Origin: Variovorax sp037204085
GTDB taxonomy: Bacteria; Pseudomonadota; Gammaproteobacteria; Burkholderiales; Burkholderiaceae_C
Reading direction: 5' to 3'
Assembly: GCF_037204085.1 (NCBI RefSeq)
Contig: NZ_JBBCBW010000012.1
Span: 1 to 64,000 of the forward strand
DNA length: 64,000 nt
Positions 43,068 through 53,724 of this stretch are shown here, piece by piece. The notes beneath the pieces are model-generated. The model was not told the DNA's origin. It saw only the letters and a program-made list of their open reading frames with translations, and made no database searches. Position 1 is the stretch's first letter. Every line of letters starts with the position of its first letter. Both the position numbers and the translations under genes were made by a program.

Positions 43068-43964
43068 ATGCCCTTACCGGTGATGGCAGTGCCGGGGAAA
43101 CTCGCCTCCATGTCCACCGAAACCCAAACAAATCCGGCGCGTACGGCGCCACTGCAGCGCAAGCTCATCGCGTATCGCTCGCCCCCTTCGGGTGCAGAGG
43201 TGCAGATCGAATTCAGCGACGAAGGCCGAGGCCCGGTCATCTGCATTCTTCCGTCGCTTGCACGCTCGGGACGTGACTACGACGAAGTCGCCGCCAAGCT
43301 GGCAGCCGCGGGGTTCCGCGTGTTGCGCCCCGACCCTCGAGGCGTGGGCTCGAGCCGCGGCCCCATGGAGAACTTGGACCTTCACGACTTTGCCCGCGAC
43401 GTCGCCGCGGTGCTCGACCATGAGGCAACCGGCCGCATCGTCGTCGTGGGGCATGCGTGGGGCAGCCAGCCGGCGCGCACCCTCGCGGCCGATCGGCCCG
43501 ACCTGGTGCGCGGCATCGTCATGGCCGCGGCCTCCGCGGGAAAGCTTTCTCCGGGGTCCACCGAAAAGCCGTACAGCCGGCTTCGTGACGAGATCGACGG
43601 AGCCGGCGACCTGAGCCTTCCAATCGAACGGCGGCTGGAATGCCTTCGCAAGGCTTTCTTTGCACCGGGCCATGACCCGGCCGTATGGCTCGATGGCTGG
43701 TATCCCGCGGCACACGAGGCACAGGGCAGGGCGCGCGAGATGACGCCGGTCGATGACTATTTCTCTGGCGGTGACAGCGTGCCCATCCTGGACCTGCAGG
43801 CTGAGCACGATGCCGTGGTGATCCCGAATGTCATGAAGCCATATCTGGGCGACCGGGTCACTGTGCAGGTCATTCGCGATGCGGGGCATGCCATGGCCCC
43901 AGAACAACCGCAGGCGATGAGCGACGCCATCGCGGTCTTTGCCCGCGCGATCTATTCCGCGTGA
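43068..43964 (+). CDS. Alpha/beta-hydrolase fold protein lacking the serine nucleophile
   Basis: 298 residues (or 284 if it starts at ATG 43110, which follows GGGGAA). The alpha/beta-hydrolase layout is clear: oxyanion-side PSLARSGRDYDEV, RPDPRGVGSS, nucleophile elbow VVGHAWGS, acid Asp in QAEHDAVV and base His in DAGHAMAPE. The elbow GxSxG has Ala130 in place of serine, confirmed by the GCG codon. Ordinary ester hydrolysis is therefore unlikely. Cofactor-free dioxygenase, lyase or binding roles are known for the fold. It is coupled with Bug 6 and the LysR motif. Confidence 0.8.
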   Translation: MPLPVMAVPGKLASMSTETQTNPARTAPLQRKLIAYRSPPSGAEVQIEFSDEGRGPVICILPSLARSGRDYDEVAAKLAAAGFRVLRPDPRGVGSSRGPMENLDLHDFARDVAAVLDHEATGRIVVVGHAWGSQPARTLAADRPDLVRGIVMAAASAGKLSPGSTEKPYSRLRDEIDGAGDLSLPIERRLECLRKAFFAPGHDPAVWLDGWYPAAHEAQGRAREMTPVDDYFSGGDSVPILDLQAEHDAVVIPNVMKPYLGDRVTVQVIRDAGHAMAPEQPQAMSDAIAVFARAIYSA

Positions 43965-44007
43965 CGCCCTATCTGTTCAAGGCCATACAAATCCAAGGAG
44001 ACACTCC

Positions 44008-44985
44008 ATGTTCAAGAAAACTGCTTCGTTCGCAAAATTCGTGTTGCTGGGCGCCGCCTTCGCAGGTGCCCAGCTATGTGCGGCAAGCGAATACCCGAAC
44101 AAGCCCATCAAGATGGTCATTCCCTACACGCCGGGCGGATCGATCGATACGGTGGGACGCATGGTTGCCGACCAGTTGCAGAGGCAGTTGGGCCAGCCCA
44201 TCGTCATCGAGAACCTGCCCGGCGCCTCGGGTGTGCTCGGTTCGTTGAATGTCAAGAAGGCCAAGGCCGACGGCTATACCTTGCTGTTCAACGCGTCGAG
44301 CCAGGTCTACATGCCCCTCGTGGTGGCAAAGAAGACCTACGACGCGGAGCAGGACTTCACGCCTGTCGGGCAGATCGGCTATGTGCCCCTTCTCGTGGCG
44401 GTAAACAACGATGTTCCCGCAAAGAACCTCGGCGAGTTTGCCGCGCTGGTCAGGGCCAACCCCGGCAAATACACCTGGGCGACCTCGGGCCTGGGAACGA
44501 CCAGCCACCTGAGCGAGGAAATGATCAACCGGGCGCTGAAGCTCAACATGGAAATCATCGCCTACAAAGGCGCGATTCCGCAGTTGACGGACGTGGTTGG
44601 TGGCCACGTGTCGGCGGCGGTTTCGCCGATGCCCGGCGTGCGCTCGTTCGTGCAGGGCGCACGCTTGCGTGCGATAGCCATTACCAGCAAGACCCGCGTT
44701 GCCAGCATGCCAGACGTACCCACCGTGGCCGAGAGCGGCATTCCTGGTTTCGAACTTCTCTCCTGGTATGGCATCTGGGGGCCGGCAGGCATGCCAGAGG
44801 CCGTGACGAACCGGCTCAATTCAGAAATTGCCAAGGCGGTCGACACTCCCGCGCTCAAGGCCAAGTTCGCGGAGCTTTCCTTCGTTCCCGCCAAGTCGAA
44901 TCCCGAGCAGTTCAGGAAGCTCATTCGCGAGGACCTTTCGAAGATAGGTCAGGCGGTGAAGGAAGCCAACATCAGGATCGACTAG
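44008..44985 (+). CDS. TctC/Bug-family periplasmic receptor 6
   Basis: 325 residues from ATG 44008 with AAGGAG upstream; the start lies 43 bases after the hydrolase stop. Signal (FAKFVLLGAAFAGAQLCAASE), KMVIPYTPGGSIDTVGR and GKYTWATSGLGTTSH as in Bug proteins. The stop TAG interleaves with the stop of the convergent IclR gene in the palindrome CTAG (44982-44985). It probably senses the substrate of the LysR regulon. Confidence 0.9.
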   Translation: MFKKTASFAKFVLLGAAFAGAQLCAASEYPNKPIKMVIPYTPGGSIDTVGRMVADQLQRQLGQPIVIENLPGASGVLGSLNVKKAKADGYTLLFNASSQVYMPLVVAKKTYDAEQDFTPVGQIGYVPLLVAVNNDVPAKNLGEFAALVRANPGKYTWATSGLGTTSHLSEEMINRALKLNMEIIAYKGAIPQLTDVVGGHVSAAVSPMPGVRSFVQGARLRAIAITSKTRVASMPDVPTVAESGIPGFELLSWYGIWGPAGMPEAVTNRLNSEIAKAVDTPALKAKFAELSFVPAKSNPEQFRKLIREDLSKIGQAVKEANIRID

Positions 44986-45767
44986 CAGGAACTAGCAAGC
45001 GCGGCCTTCACATCCGCCGAAAGCGCGAGCAGCGGGCCTGCGAGCATCGCCTCGGCCTCGGCAATATCGGCCTTTGTGGTGATGCTCACGTTCAGCACGT
45101 AGACAGGCCGGCCTTCCGCCACGACCGGCGTGGCAAGGGCAACCACCTCCGGTTGCCAGGCCGCCGCGCAAAAGCCGCGCTCGGCCACGCTTCGGGCCGC
45201 GCTCCGGATCTCGTCGCGAATCCGGTTCCAGCCGCTTTCGCGCCTTTCGCGGAACTGCGCCATGAGGGCACGCCGCCTGGGCTCTTCGGCGACCGCCAGG
45301 TAAGCCCGGCCGAGCGACGTGAGCTCCATTGGCACCCGCTGGCCCGCAACCACGTTGCGCAGTGAAACCTTGCGGTTGTAGCGCACCGATTCGAGGTAGA
45401 CCATCTCGTCGCGGTCGGCGACAGCCAGGCCGACGTTGATGCGAAGCTTTTCCGCCAGGTTCCGCATCAGCGGAGCAACCGTGTTCAACACCGGGGAGCC
45501 GGCCCGCATGGCGTGGGCAAAGCTCAGTACCGGCGCCGCAAGCCGGTAGGCCCGAAGGGTGCGGTCGTGCTCGAGCATTCCGGACTCGACCAGCGTCTGG
45601 GTCAGGCGGCTCACGGTGGCGCGCGAAAGCCCGGTGCGCTCGGCGATGTCTCCGTTTCCCAGCAGATCGGCACCGGGCCTGAAGGCCCGAAGGATCTCGA
45701 TTCCGCGCTCCAGCGAGCGGTTGAGCGTCGGCTCTTCGAAATGTTGGCGTCTGGCGGGCGTGGGCAC
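44982..45767 (-). CDS. IclR-family transcriptional regulator 2
   Basis: 261 residues from GTG 45767, chosen because no ATG precedes the winged helix (LNRSLERGIEILRAFRPGADLLGNGDIAERTGLSRATVSRLTQTLVESG). The longer open frame would cover the palindromic operator. The effector domain has SLGRAYLAVAEEPRRR and VLNVSITTK. The gene converges on Bug 6 and diverges from Bug 7, so it probably regulates the Bug 7-to-PrpD operon. It is unlike IclR 1 in its DNA-recognition helix. Confidence 0.85.
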   Translation of the reverse strand: MPTPARRQHFEEPTLNRSLERGIEILRAFRPGADLLGNGDIAERTGLSRATVSRLTQTLVESGMLEHDRTLRAYRLAAPVLSFAHAMRAGSPVLNTVAPLMRNLAEKLRINVGLAVADRDEMVYLESVRYNRKVSLRNVVAGQRVPMELTSLGRAYLAVAEEPRRRALMAQFRERRESGWNRIRDEIRSAARSVAERGFCAAAWQPEVVALATPVVAEGRPVYVLNVSITTKADIAEAEAMLAGPLLALSADVKAALASSC

Positions 45768-45771
45768 GAGT

Positions 45772-45798
45772 TTCAGGACTGAAGGAAAGGGCTTCAGT
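45772..45798. promoter_or_regulatory. IclR-type operator with three TTCAG/CTGAA half-sites
   Basis: ACTGAAG-7-CTTCAGT (45778-45798) is a perfect inverted repeat. Another, TTCAG-2-CTGAA (45772-45783), overlaps it, giving half-sites at 45772, 45779 and 45793. The cluster lies immediately upstream of the GTG start of the IclR gene, in the 161-base divergent gap before Bug 7. Confidence 0.5.
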
Positions 45799-45928
45799 TT
45801 AATTCCACTGCTTGGAAATAGGGGGCTGCGCGAGACGCATTGAAAACCTAAGCTCGATGCACTCGATGAGAAGACCGATCCGCCATCGATCCTGCTTCTT
45901 TCCGCCCTTATTCCAATTGGAGACAACC

Positions 45929-46927
45929 ATGCAAAAACGCCTGCTCTGGGCACGCTTCAGGACCGCCCTGGTTCTTTTCTCGACCGCAGCGGCAGCCGCG
46001 ACTGTTTCGACGGCGGCGCTCGCAGCCTTTCCCGACAAGCCCGTCAAGATCGTCGTGCCGTTCGCACCCGGCGGCGGCACCGACCTCGTCGCGCGGACCA
46101 TGGGCATTGCGATGGGCCAGGAGCTGGGCCAGCCCATCATCATCGACAACAAGCCTGGCGCCGGCACGATCATCGGAACGGACGCGGTGGCAAAGGCACC
46201 GCCCGACGGCTACACGCTGGTGATGGCCACCGTGGCGCATGTGGTGAACCCCAGCATCCAGAGCAAGCTGCCCTATGACCATGAGAAGGCCTTTGCACCG
46301 GTCATGCTCGTCGGGGTGTCGCCGAACGTGCTGGTGGTGCGGGCGGAAAGCCCGCTCAAGTCGGTGCAGGACGTCATCAACGCCGCCAAGGCGAACCCGG
46401 GAAAGCTGTCGTTCGCATCGCAAGGCGCGGGAACCTCGGCGCACCTTGCCGGCGAACTGTTCAGGAACCTGACGAAGACGAACATCACCCACATTCCCTA
46501 CCGCGGTGCCGGTCCGGCCATGAACGATTTGATGGGCGGCCAGGTGGATGTCATGTTCGCAACCGCCGCGGCGGTGGGCACCTTCATCGAAAACGGCAAG
46601 CTGCGCGCGCTCGCGGTAACCACGGCCACGCGATCACCGGCCCATGCCCTTGCCAAGGTGCCGACGATTGCCGAAAGCGGCGTACCCGGCTACGTGGCCG
46701 ACAGCTGGTACGGCCTGTATGCGCCGGCAGGCACTCCCGCAGATGTCGTCGCGCGCCTGAACGCTGCGGCCAGGAAGGCCGTGCAGACGGAGGCCTTTCG
46801 CAAGCGCGTGGAAGGAGAGGGCCTTGTGATCAACGCGGGCTCGCCGGCGGACTTCGACAAGTACGCCAAGGGCGAGGAAGCGCGCTGGCGCAAGGTCGTC
46901 AAGGAAAACAACATCACCAACGAATGA
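45929..46927 (+). CDS. TctC/Bug-family periplasmic receptor 7
   Basis: 332 residues from ATG 45929 with TTGGAGA upstream. Long signal peptide (RTALVLFSTAAAAATVSTAALAAF), then KIVVPFAPGGGTDLVARTMG and GKLSFASQGAGTSAH. It is the first gene of a rightward operon with a PaaG-like crotonase, NDP-forming CoA ligase and PrpD-like protein. It probably binds a carboxylic acid that the ligase then activates. Confidence 0.9.
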   Translation: MQKRLLWARFRTALVLFSTAAAAATVSTAALAAFPDKPVKIVVPFAPGGGTDLVARTMGIAMGQELGQPIIIDNKPGAGTIIGTDAVAKAPPDGYTLVMATVAHVVNPSIQSKLPYDHEKAFAPVMLVGVSPNVLVVRAESPLKSVQDVINAAKANPGKLSFASQGAGTSAHLAGELFRNLTKTNITHIPYRGAGPAMNDLMGGQVDVMFATAAAVGTFIENGKLRALAVTTATRSPAHALAKVPTIAESGVPGYVADSWYGLYAPAGTPADVVARLNAAARKAVQTEAFRKRVEGEGLVINAGSPADFDKYAKGEEARWRKVVKENNITNE

Positions 46928-46955
46928 ATGAACAAACGAATGGAGGAACGGCGAA

Positions 46956-47762
46956 ATGACTGATGAACAACTGATCGAGCTCGAAGTTGCAGCCGGCATC
47001 GCCACCCTGTGGCTGAACCGGCCCGAAAAGCGCAATGCCATGAGCGACGATATGCGCACGCAATTCATCGCGGCGCTGGAGCATGTGGCCAACGACAAGT
47101 CGATTCGCGCGCTGGTGCTCACGGGGCGCGGCAAGGGCTTTTGCGCCGGCGGAGACGTTGCCGGCATGGAGCGGCGCATGCAGGCTCCGGCGGGCGAGGT
47201 CGGCTTCAATGGCTGGAGCCGCCAGCAGCGCGTGCACCACACCCAGTCGCTGCTGCACACCATGCCCAAGCCGACGATCGCTGCGGTCAATGGTGCGGCA
47301 TCGGGCCTGGGGGCGGACACGGCGCTGGCGTGCGATTTCATCATCGCTTCTGATGCGGCAAGCTTCACGTGGTCGTACATCAATCGCGGCATCGTTCCCG
47401 ATGGCGGCGGCATGTACTTCCTGCCGCGCCGGGTCGGCCTCTCGAAAGCCAAGGAGCTGATCTTCAGCGGCCGGAAGGTCGAACTCGAAGAGGCCATCGG
47501 CCTCGGCATTGCCGATCGCCAGGCGAGTGCCGAAACACTCGTTGCCGATGCGCAGCGCTGGGCGGCCGAGATGAGCAAGGGATCGGCCACCGCGCTGGCC
47601 CTTGGAAAGACGATCCTCAACCAGAGCTTCGAACTCTCCGCGCACCAGGTGTTTGCACAGGGAAGCCAGGCGCAGGGCATTTGCTACACCAGCACAGAGC
47701 ACCGCGAATCGGTGATGGCCTTCCTGGCCAGGAGCAGTGCAAAGAACGGGATGACGAAATGA
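46956..47762 (+). CDS. Crotonase-family enoyl-CoA isomerase/hydratase, PaaG-like 2
   Basis: 268 residues, ATG 46956 with GGAGG upstream. Crotonase oxyanion loop GFCAGGDVAG and the PaaG-type motif INRGIVPDGGG with Asp149, where hydratases have a second Glu. Isomerisation or ring-opening of an unsaturated CoA ester is favoured over hydration. The stop overlaps the start of the CoA ligase (ATGA). It is the second PaaG-type enzyme in the window; the first is at 9235-10038. Confidence 0.86.
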   Translation: MTDEQLIELEVAAGIATLWLNRPEKRNAMSDDMRTQFIAALEHVANDKSIRALVLTGRGKGFCAGGDVAGMERRMQAPAGEVGFNGWSRQQRVHHTQSLLHTMPKPTIAAVNGAASGLGADTALACDFIIASDAASFTWSYINRGIVPDGGGMYFLPRRVGLSKAKELIFSGRKVELEEAIGLGIADRQASAETLVADAQRWAAEMSKGSATALALGKTILNQSFELSAHQVFAQGSQAQGICYTSTEHRESVMAFLARSSAKNGMTK

Positions 47763-49864
47763 CTGAGATGAACGCCATCGCCAGGCTGCTCCAGCCGCGC
47801 AGCGTTGCGGTGATCGGCGCATCGGCGGATGCGGCCAAGACCGCCGGCCGGCCCGTGGCCTATTTGCGCAAGCACGGATTCACGGGCGAGATCTACCCGG
47901 TCAATCCGCGCGTCGACTCCGTCGGCGGCCTGGCCTGCTACCCGGACATCGCCTCGATTCCCGGCACACCCGATGTGGGCATCGTGCTGCTGGGCGCGGA
48001 GCGGGCGCATCAGGCTGTGCGCGAACTCGCGGCCAAGGGCACGGCCGCGGCCATCGTGCTTGCCAGCGGCTACACGGAAACCGGAGAGGAGGGCGCACGG
48101 CGCCAGCAGCAACTCATCGAGGCGGCGGGCGGAATGCGCATCCTCGGTCCCAACACCATCGGACTGGTCAATCTGACCGACAACATCGTGCTTTCTGCCA
48201 GCGGCGCACTCGAGATGGACCACTTTCCGGTCGGCGGCATCGGCGTGGTCTCGCAAAGCGGAGGCATTCTGGGTGCGCTGCTTTCGCGTGCTGCGGCTCG
48301 CGGCATCGGCTTGTCGAAGTTGATCTCGACCAGCAATGAAGTCGATCTGGACCTGGCCGATTTTGTCGACTACCTGGCCGACGACCCGGGCACGAAAGTC
48401 ATTGCCCTGTACGTGGAGAGCGTCCGCAACGCCGAGAAATTTCGGGCCGCTGCATTGAAGGCGGCTCGCGCGGGCAAACCGGTGGTGGCATTCAAGATCG
48501 GCCGTTCCGAGGCCGGCGCCAAGGCTGCCGTGTCGCATACCGGCGCACTGGCGGGCGCCGACAGCATGTACGACGCTTTGTTCAGGCAGGTTGGCGTGAT
48601 TCGCGCCCAGACCTTCGGCGACCTGCTCGACATTCCGGTCGCACTGGCCACGGGCCGCAAGCTGCGCGGCAAGCGTGTGGCCATCCTGACCTCGACCGGC
48701 GGAGCGGGAACCCTGGTTTCGGACGACCTGGGCATGCGAGGATTCGAGACGCCCGCGCCGGACGCCGCAACGGCCGAGGCCTTGCGCGCATTGCAGAGCG
48801 GCGACCACGCCGTGCTCGACCGCAACCCCATCGATGTGACCCTGGCCGGCCTGCAACCCGACCTGCTGCGCGGCGCCATCAACGTTCTGCTCAAGAGCCC
48901 GAGCTATGACGCGCTGGCGATCATCGTCGGCTCCTCCAGCCTGGCCATGCCGGAGCTGATGGCGGGTGCCATCCAGGACTGCCTTCCCAATTCGGACAAG
49001 CCGGTGATCGCCTACGTGAGCCCGCACGCACCCGAAGTGGCGGCCTTGCTCACGCAGCGCGGCGTGCCGGCATTTGCGGCTGCCGAAAGCTGCACCAGCG
49101 CGCTCGGCGCCATGCTGAATGCCAGCAGCTGGCAAGAGCCGAAGCTGCCCAGCGAGCCTGCGGCCGACGTGCGCATCGACGATCTGCCCGAGGGCTCCCT
49201 CGACGAAGCAGAAGCCAAGCAGCTGTTCACCCGTTTTGGCATGCCCTGCGCGCGCGAGCGGGTCGTGACCATGCCGGCGGAGGCCGAAGGCGCGACCCGC
49301 GAACTGGGCGGACGCGTCGTGCTCAAAATTCTTTCGGCCGAGATCACGCACAAAAGCGACGTCGGCGGCGTTGCCGTGAACATGACGGTTGAGACGGTGG
49401 GCGCGCGCCTGCTGGTGATGGCCTCCGAAGTCGAGAGCAAGACTGGCGTGCGGCCCCAGCGCTTCCTGGTGCAGGAAATGGTCGGCGGCGGCACCGAGCT
49501 GATCCTGGGCGTGCACCACGACGCCCTGGGCACGGCCATTCTGCTGGGCATGGGCGGCATCACCGCCGAGCTGTTCAAGGACACCGCGATGCGGCTGCTT
49601 CCTGCTCAGGGGGGCCTCGGCCGCGAGGAGGCGCTTTCGATGGCGCGCGAGCTGAAGACATGGCCCTTGCTCGACGGCTTTCGCGGCCGCCCCAAGGCCG
49701 ATGTCGACGCGCTGGTCGATGCGATCGTCGCCTTCTCGCAAATGGCGGCCCAGCTCGGCAACCGCTTGCTCGAAGCGGAGATCAACCCGATCTTCGTGCT
49801 GCCGCAGGGGCAGGGCGTGTGCGCCGCCGACGGGGTGGTGGTGCTCGCGTCTTCGGAGAGTTGA
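47759..49864 (+). CDS. NDP-forming acyl-CoA synthetase (fused alpha-beta, ATP-grasp)
   Basis: 701-residue fusion of the ADP-forming acyl-CoA synthetase superfamily. Domains in order: CoA-binding Rossmann (SVAVIGASADAAKTAGRP), succinyl-CoA-synthetase-like domains with the phosphohistidine His260 in VSHTGALAGAD, and a C-terminal ATP-grasp half (GRVVLKILSAEITHKSDVGGV, LGMGGITAELFKD). It makes an acyl-CoA through an acyl phosphate without AMP, reversibly. It is coupled to the crotonase before and PrpD-like gene after, so it probably activates the acid taken up through Bug 7. Confidence 0.9.
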   Translation: MTEMNAIARLLQPRSVAVIGASADAAKTAGRPVAYLRKHGFTGEIYPVNPRVDSVGGLACYPDIASIPGTPDVGIVLLGAERAHQAVRELAAKGTAAAIVLASGYTETGEEGARRQQQLIEAAGGMRILGPNTIGLVNLTDNIVLSASGALEMDHFPVGGIGVVSQSGGILGALLSRAAARGIGLSKLISTSNEVDLDLADFVDYLADDPGTKVIALYVESVRNAEKFRAAALKAARAGKPVVAFKIGRSEAGAKAAVSHTGALAGADSMYDALFRQVGVIRAQTFGDLLDIPVALATGRKLRGKRVAILTSTGGAGTLVSDDLGMRGFETPAPDAATAEALRALQSGDHAVLDRNPIDVTLAGLQPDLLRGAINVLLKSPSYDALAIIVGSSSLAMPELMAGAIQDCLPNSDKPVIAYVSPHAPEVAALLTQRGVPAFAAAESCTSALGAMLNASSWQEPKLPSEPAADVRIDDLPEGSLDEAEAKQLFTRFGMPCARERVVTMPAEAEGATRELGGRVVLKILSAEITHKSDVGGVAVNMTVETVGARLLVMASEVESKTGVRPQRFLVQEMVGGGTELILGVHHDALGTAILLGMGGITAELFKDTAMRLLPAQGGLGREEALSMARELKTWPLLDGFRGRPKADVDALVDAIVAFSQMAAQLGNRLLEAEINPIFVLPQGQGVCAADGVVVLASSES

Positions 49865-49865
49865 T

Positions 49866-51197
49866 ATGCACGCGACAGAAATATTTGCCCGCTACGCAGC
49901 CGATTTCCATCGGCAGCCGCTGCCTCCCGAGGTCATCCATCACGCCAAGCGCGCAGTGATCGATTGGTACGCCTCCGTGTTCCCCGGCCTGGCGGCTGCA
50001 CCTGTTCGGCAGCTCGAAGAAGTCCTGGCCGATGACCTCGGCTGCGGCCGGGCTTCGCTCATTCTCGGCCGGCCGGCGACAGCGCGCGCGGCGGCGCTCA
50101 TCAACGGAACGGCCGCCCATGCGGCAGAAGTGGACGACAGTTTCCGCGAGGCCATGTACCACCCAGGCGCCGCGACCATTGCGGCCGCCCTGGCCGCCGG
50201 CCAGGATGCGGGCGCCAGCGGCATCGAGTTCTTGCGTGGTGTCGTCCTGGGGTATGAAGTGTCGACGCGCATCGGTGTCGTCATGGGCCGCGCGCACTAC
50301 AAGTATTGGCACAGCACCGGCACCATCGGCAGCTTTGGCGCCGCGGCCGCCGCCGGTTGCCTGATGTCGCTCGACGAAGCGGCCTTTGCGCACGCGCTGG
50401 CAACGGCCGCCACTTTCACTGCCGGCCTGCAACAGGCGTTCCGCATGGACTCGATGTCCAAGCCGCTGCATGCGGGCCGGGCCGCCGAGGCGGGGGTGCT
50501 CGCGGCGCAGCTTGCGGCGCGGGGCGTGACCGGCTCGCTCGACGTATTGGACGGAGAAATCGGCCTGGGCCAAGCCATGAGCAGTGGCCCGGATTGGTCG
50601 CAGGCCGGCGCGACGCTGGGGCAGGACTTTCACATCACGCGGCTGACCTTCAAGAACCACATCGGCTGCGGCCACACCTTTGCCGCTATCGACGGCGCGC
50701 TGGAACTGAAACAGCGCCATGGCCTGGAAGCCGGCGATATAGAGCGCGTGCAGGTGGCAACTTACCGCCCCGCGCTCGATATCGCCTGCTACACGCATCC
50801 GGCCACGGCCAACGAAGCGCGCTTCAGCCTCGCCTACGTTGTGGCGACGGTCTTGGCGCATGGCAGCGTGCGCCTGGCGGCGTACGAGCCGACCCGGCTG
50901 GCGGACCCGGGGACGCGCGCGCTGATGGAGCGCATGGACCTGGCCGTCGACCCGGAACTGGACGCGGCCTTTCCGGGACAGCGCGCCGCGCGCGTTGTCA
51001 TCCACACCCGCGACGGGCGCCGTCTCGAACATCTTCAGCCCAACCGCAAGGGCGACCCCGAGCAGGCGTTGACCGACGGCGAATTGGAGGGCAAGTTTCT
51101 CGAACTGGCGTCGCCCGTGATCGGGAGCGAACGTGCTGGCGCGCTGCTCGCACGCATCTGGGCGCTGGATACCAGTGCAGCGCTGCCTGCCGCCTGA
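49866..51197 (+). CDS. MmgE/PrpD-family protein
   Basis: 443 residues with the all-helical PrpD fold (AVIDWYASVFPGL, INGTAAHAAEVDD, HSTGTIGSFGAAAAAG, FKNHIGCGHTFAAIDGA). Characterised members dehydrate 2-methylcitrate or isomerise or decarboxylate related tricarboxylates such as cis-aconitate. It starts one base after the ligase stop. There is no prpB/prpC here, so propionate catabolism is not indicated. Dehydration of a hydroxy-acid intermediate is the more general inference. Confidence 0.87.
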   Translation: MHATEIFARYAADFHRQPLPPEVIHHAKRAVIDWYASVFPGLAAAPVRQLEEVLADDLGCGRASLILGRPATARAAALINGTAAHAAEVDDSFREAMYHPGAATIAAALAAGQDAGASGIEFLRGVVLGYEVSTRIGVVMGRAHYKYWHSTGTIGSFGAAAAAGCLMSLDEAAFAHALATAATFTAGLQQAFRMDSMSKPLHAGRAAEAGVLAAQLAARGVTGSLDVLDGEIGLGQAMSSGPDWSQAGATLGQDFHITRLTFKNHIGCGHTFAAIDGALELKQRHGLEAGDIERVQVATYRPALDIACYTHPATANEARFSLAYVVATVLAHGSVRLAAYEPTRLADPGTRALMERMDLAVDPELDAAFPGQRAARVVIHTRDGRRLEHLQPNRKGDPEQALTDGELEGKFLELASPVIGSERAGALLARIWALDTSAALPAA

Positions 51198-51322
51198 GTT
51201 GGGCCGGCGCCCTTTTCAGCTGGGCGTCGCAGCTCAGGCCGGCCTTTTCCATCGGCCGTGGCCTACCATCGGCCGATGCTGCAACCCTCGTTCTCGTCAG
51301 AGCATTCCAGAGGAGGCGCCCG

Positions 51323-51700
51323 TTGAGGCGCCTCGGCGCTTCCGTCGCGAGAGTGCTTTGGCGTGTGCTGGCGCTGATGCTGGTTGCTCTTGGCCTGCTC
51401 GGCGTCTTTCTGCCTGTTCTGCCCACGGTGCCTTTTCTGCTTGCTGCCGCCTGGGCCGGCGGACACGGCTGGCCTGCCTTGGAGCAGTGGCTTGTCGGGC
51501 ACCCGCGCTACGGCAAGTACATCCGGCAATGGCGGGAGGGAGGCTGCGTACCACGACGCGCGAAGTGGGCGGCCAGCTGGATGATGGCCTTCAGTTCGGC
51601 CCTGCTGCTTGCCACCAGCGCCCACATCGCCGTGAAGATCGGCGCGCCGCTGCTCATGGCCGTGGTTGCTATCTGGCTATGGAGGCGGCCGGAGCCGTGA
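51323..51700 (+). CDS. ybaN: YbaN-family (DUF454) inner-membrane protein
   Basis: 125 residues with two or three hydrophobic segments (LALMLVALGLLGVFLPVLPTVPFLLAAAWAGG; WMMAFSSALLLATSAHIAV; LLMAVVAIWLW) and the family motif GHPRYGKYIRQWREGG. The start is taken as TTG at 51323 because a full AGGAGG (51311-51316) precedes it by six bases and the resulting length equals that of E. coli YbaN. Function is not known. It converges on acs with an eight-base gap and stands apart from the PrpD operon. Confidence 0.85.
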   Translation: MRRLGASVARVLWRVLALMLVALGLLGVFLPVLPTVPFLLAAAWAGGHGWPALEQWLVGHPRYGKYIRQWREGGCVPRRAKWAASWMMAFSSALLLATSAHIAVKIGAPLLMAVVAIWLWRRPEP

Positions 51701-51708
51701 TGCTGCCC

Positions 51709-53676
<1,968 letters not shown>

Positions 53677-53724
53677 GATGGATCTCCTGTTGTTCGATTC
53701 AAAGACGTCGAGCGAACTGATTCA

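Noticed and set aside
47684..49741. 685-residue minus-strand frame opposite the NDP-forming CoA ligase
   Set aside because: The plus-strand protein has full domain structure and overlapping start and stop codons with neighbours; the antisense frame has none.
51250..51278. CATCGGCCGATG palindrome with a nearby CATCGGCCG copy before ybaN
   Set aside because: Short GC-rich palindromes are common by chance in this DNA, and no regulator or promoter context supports it.
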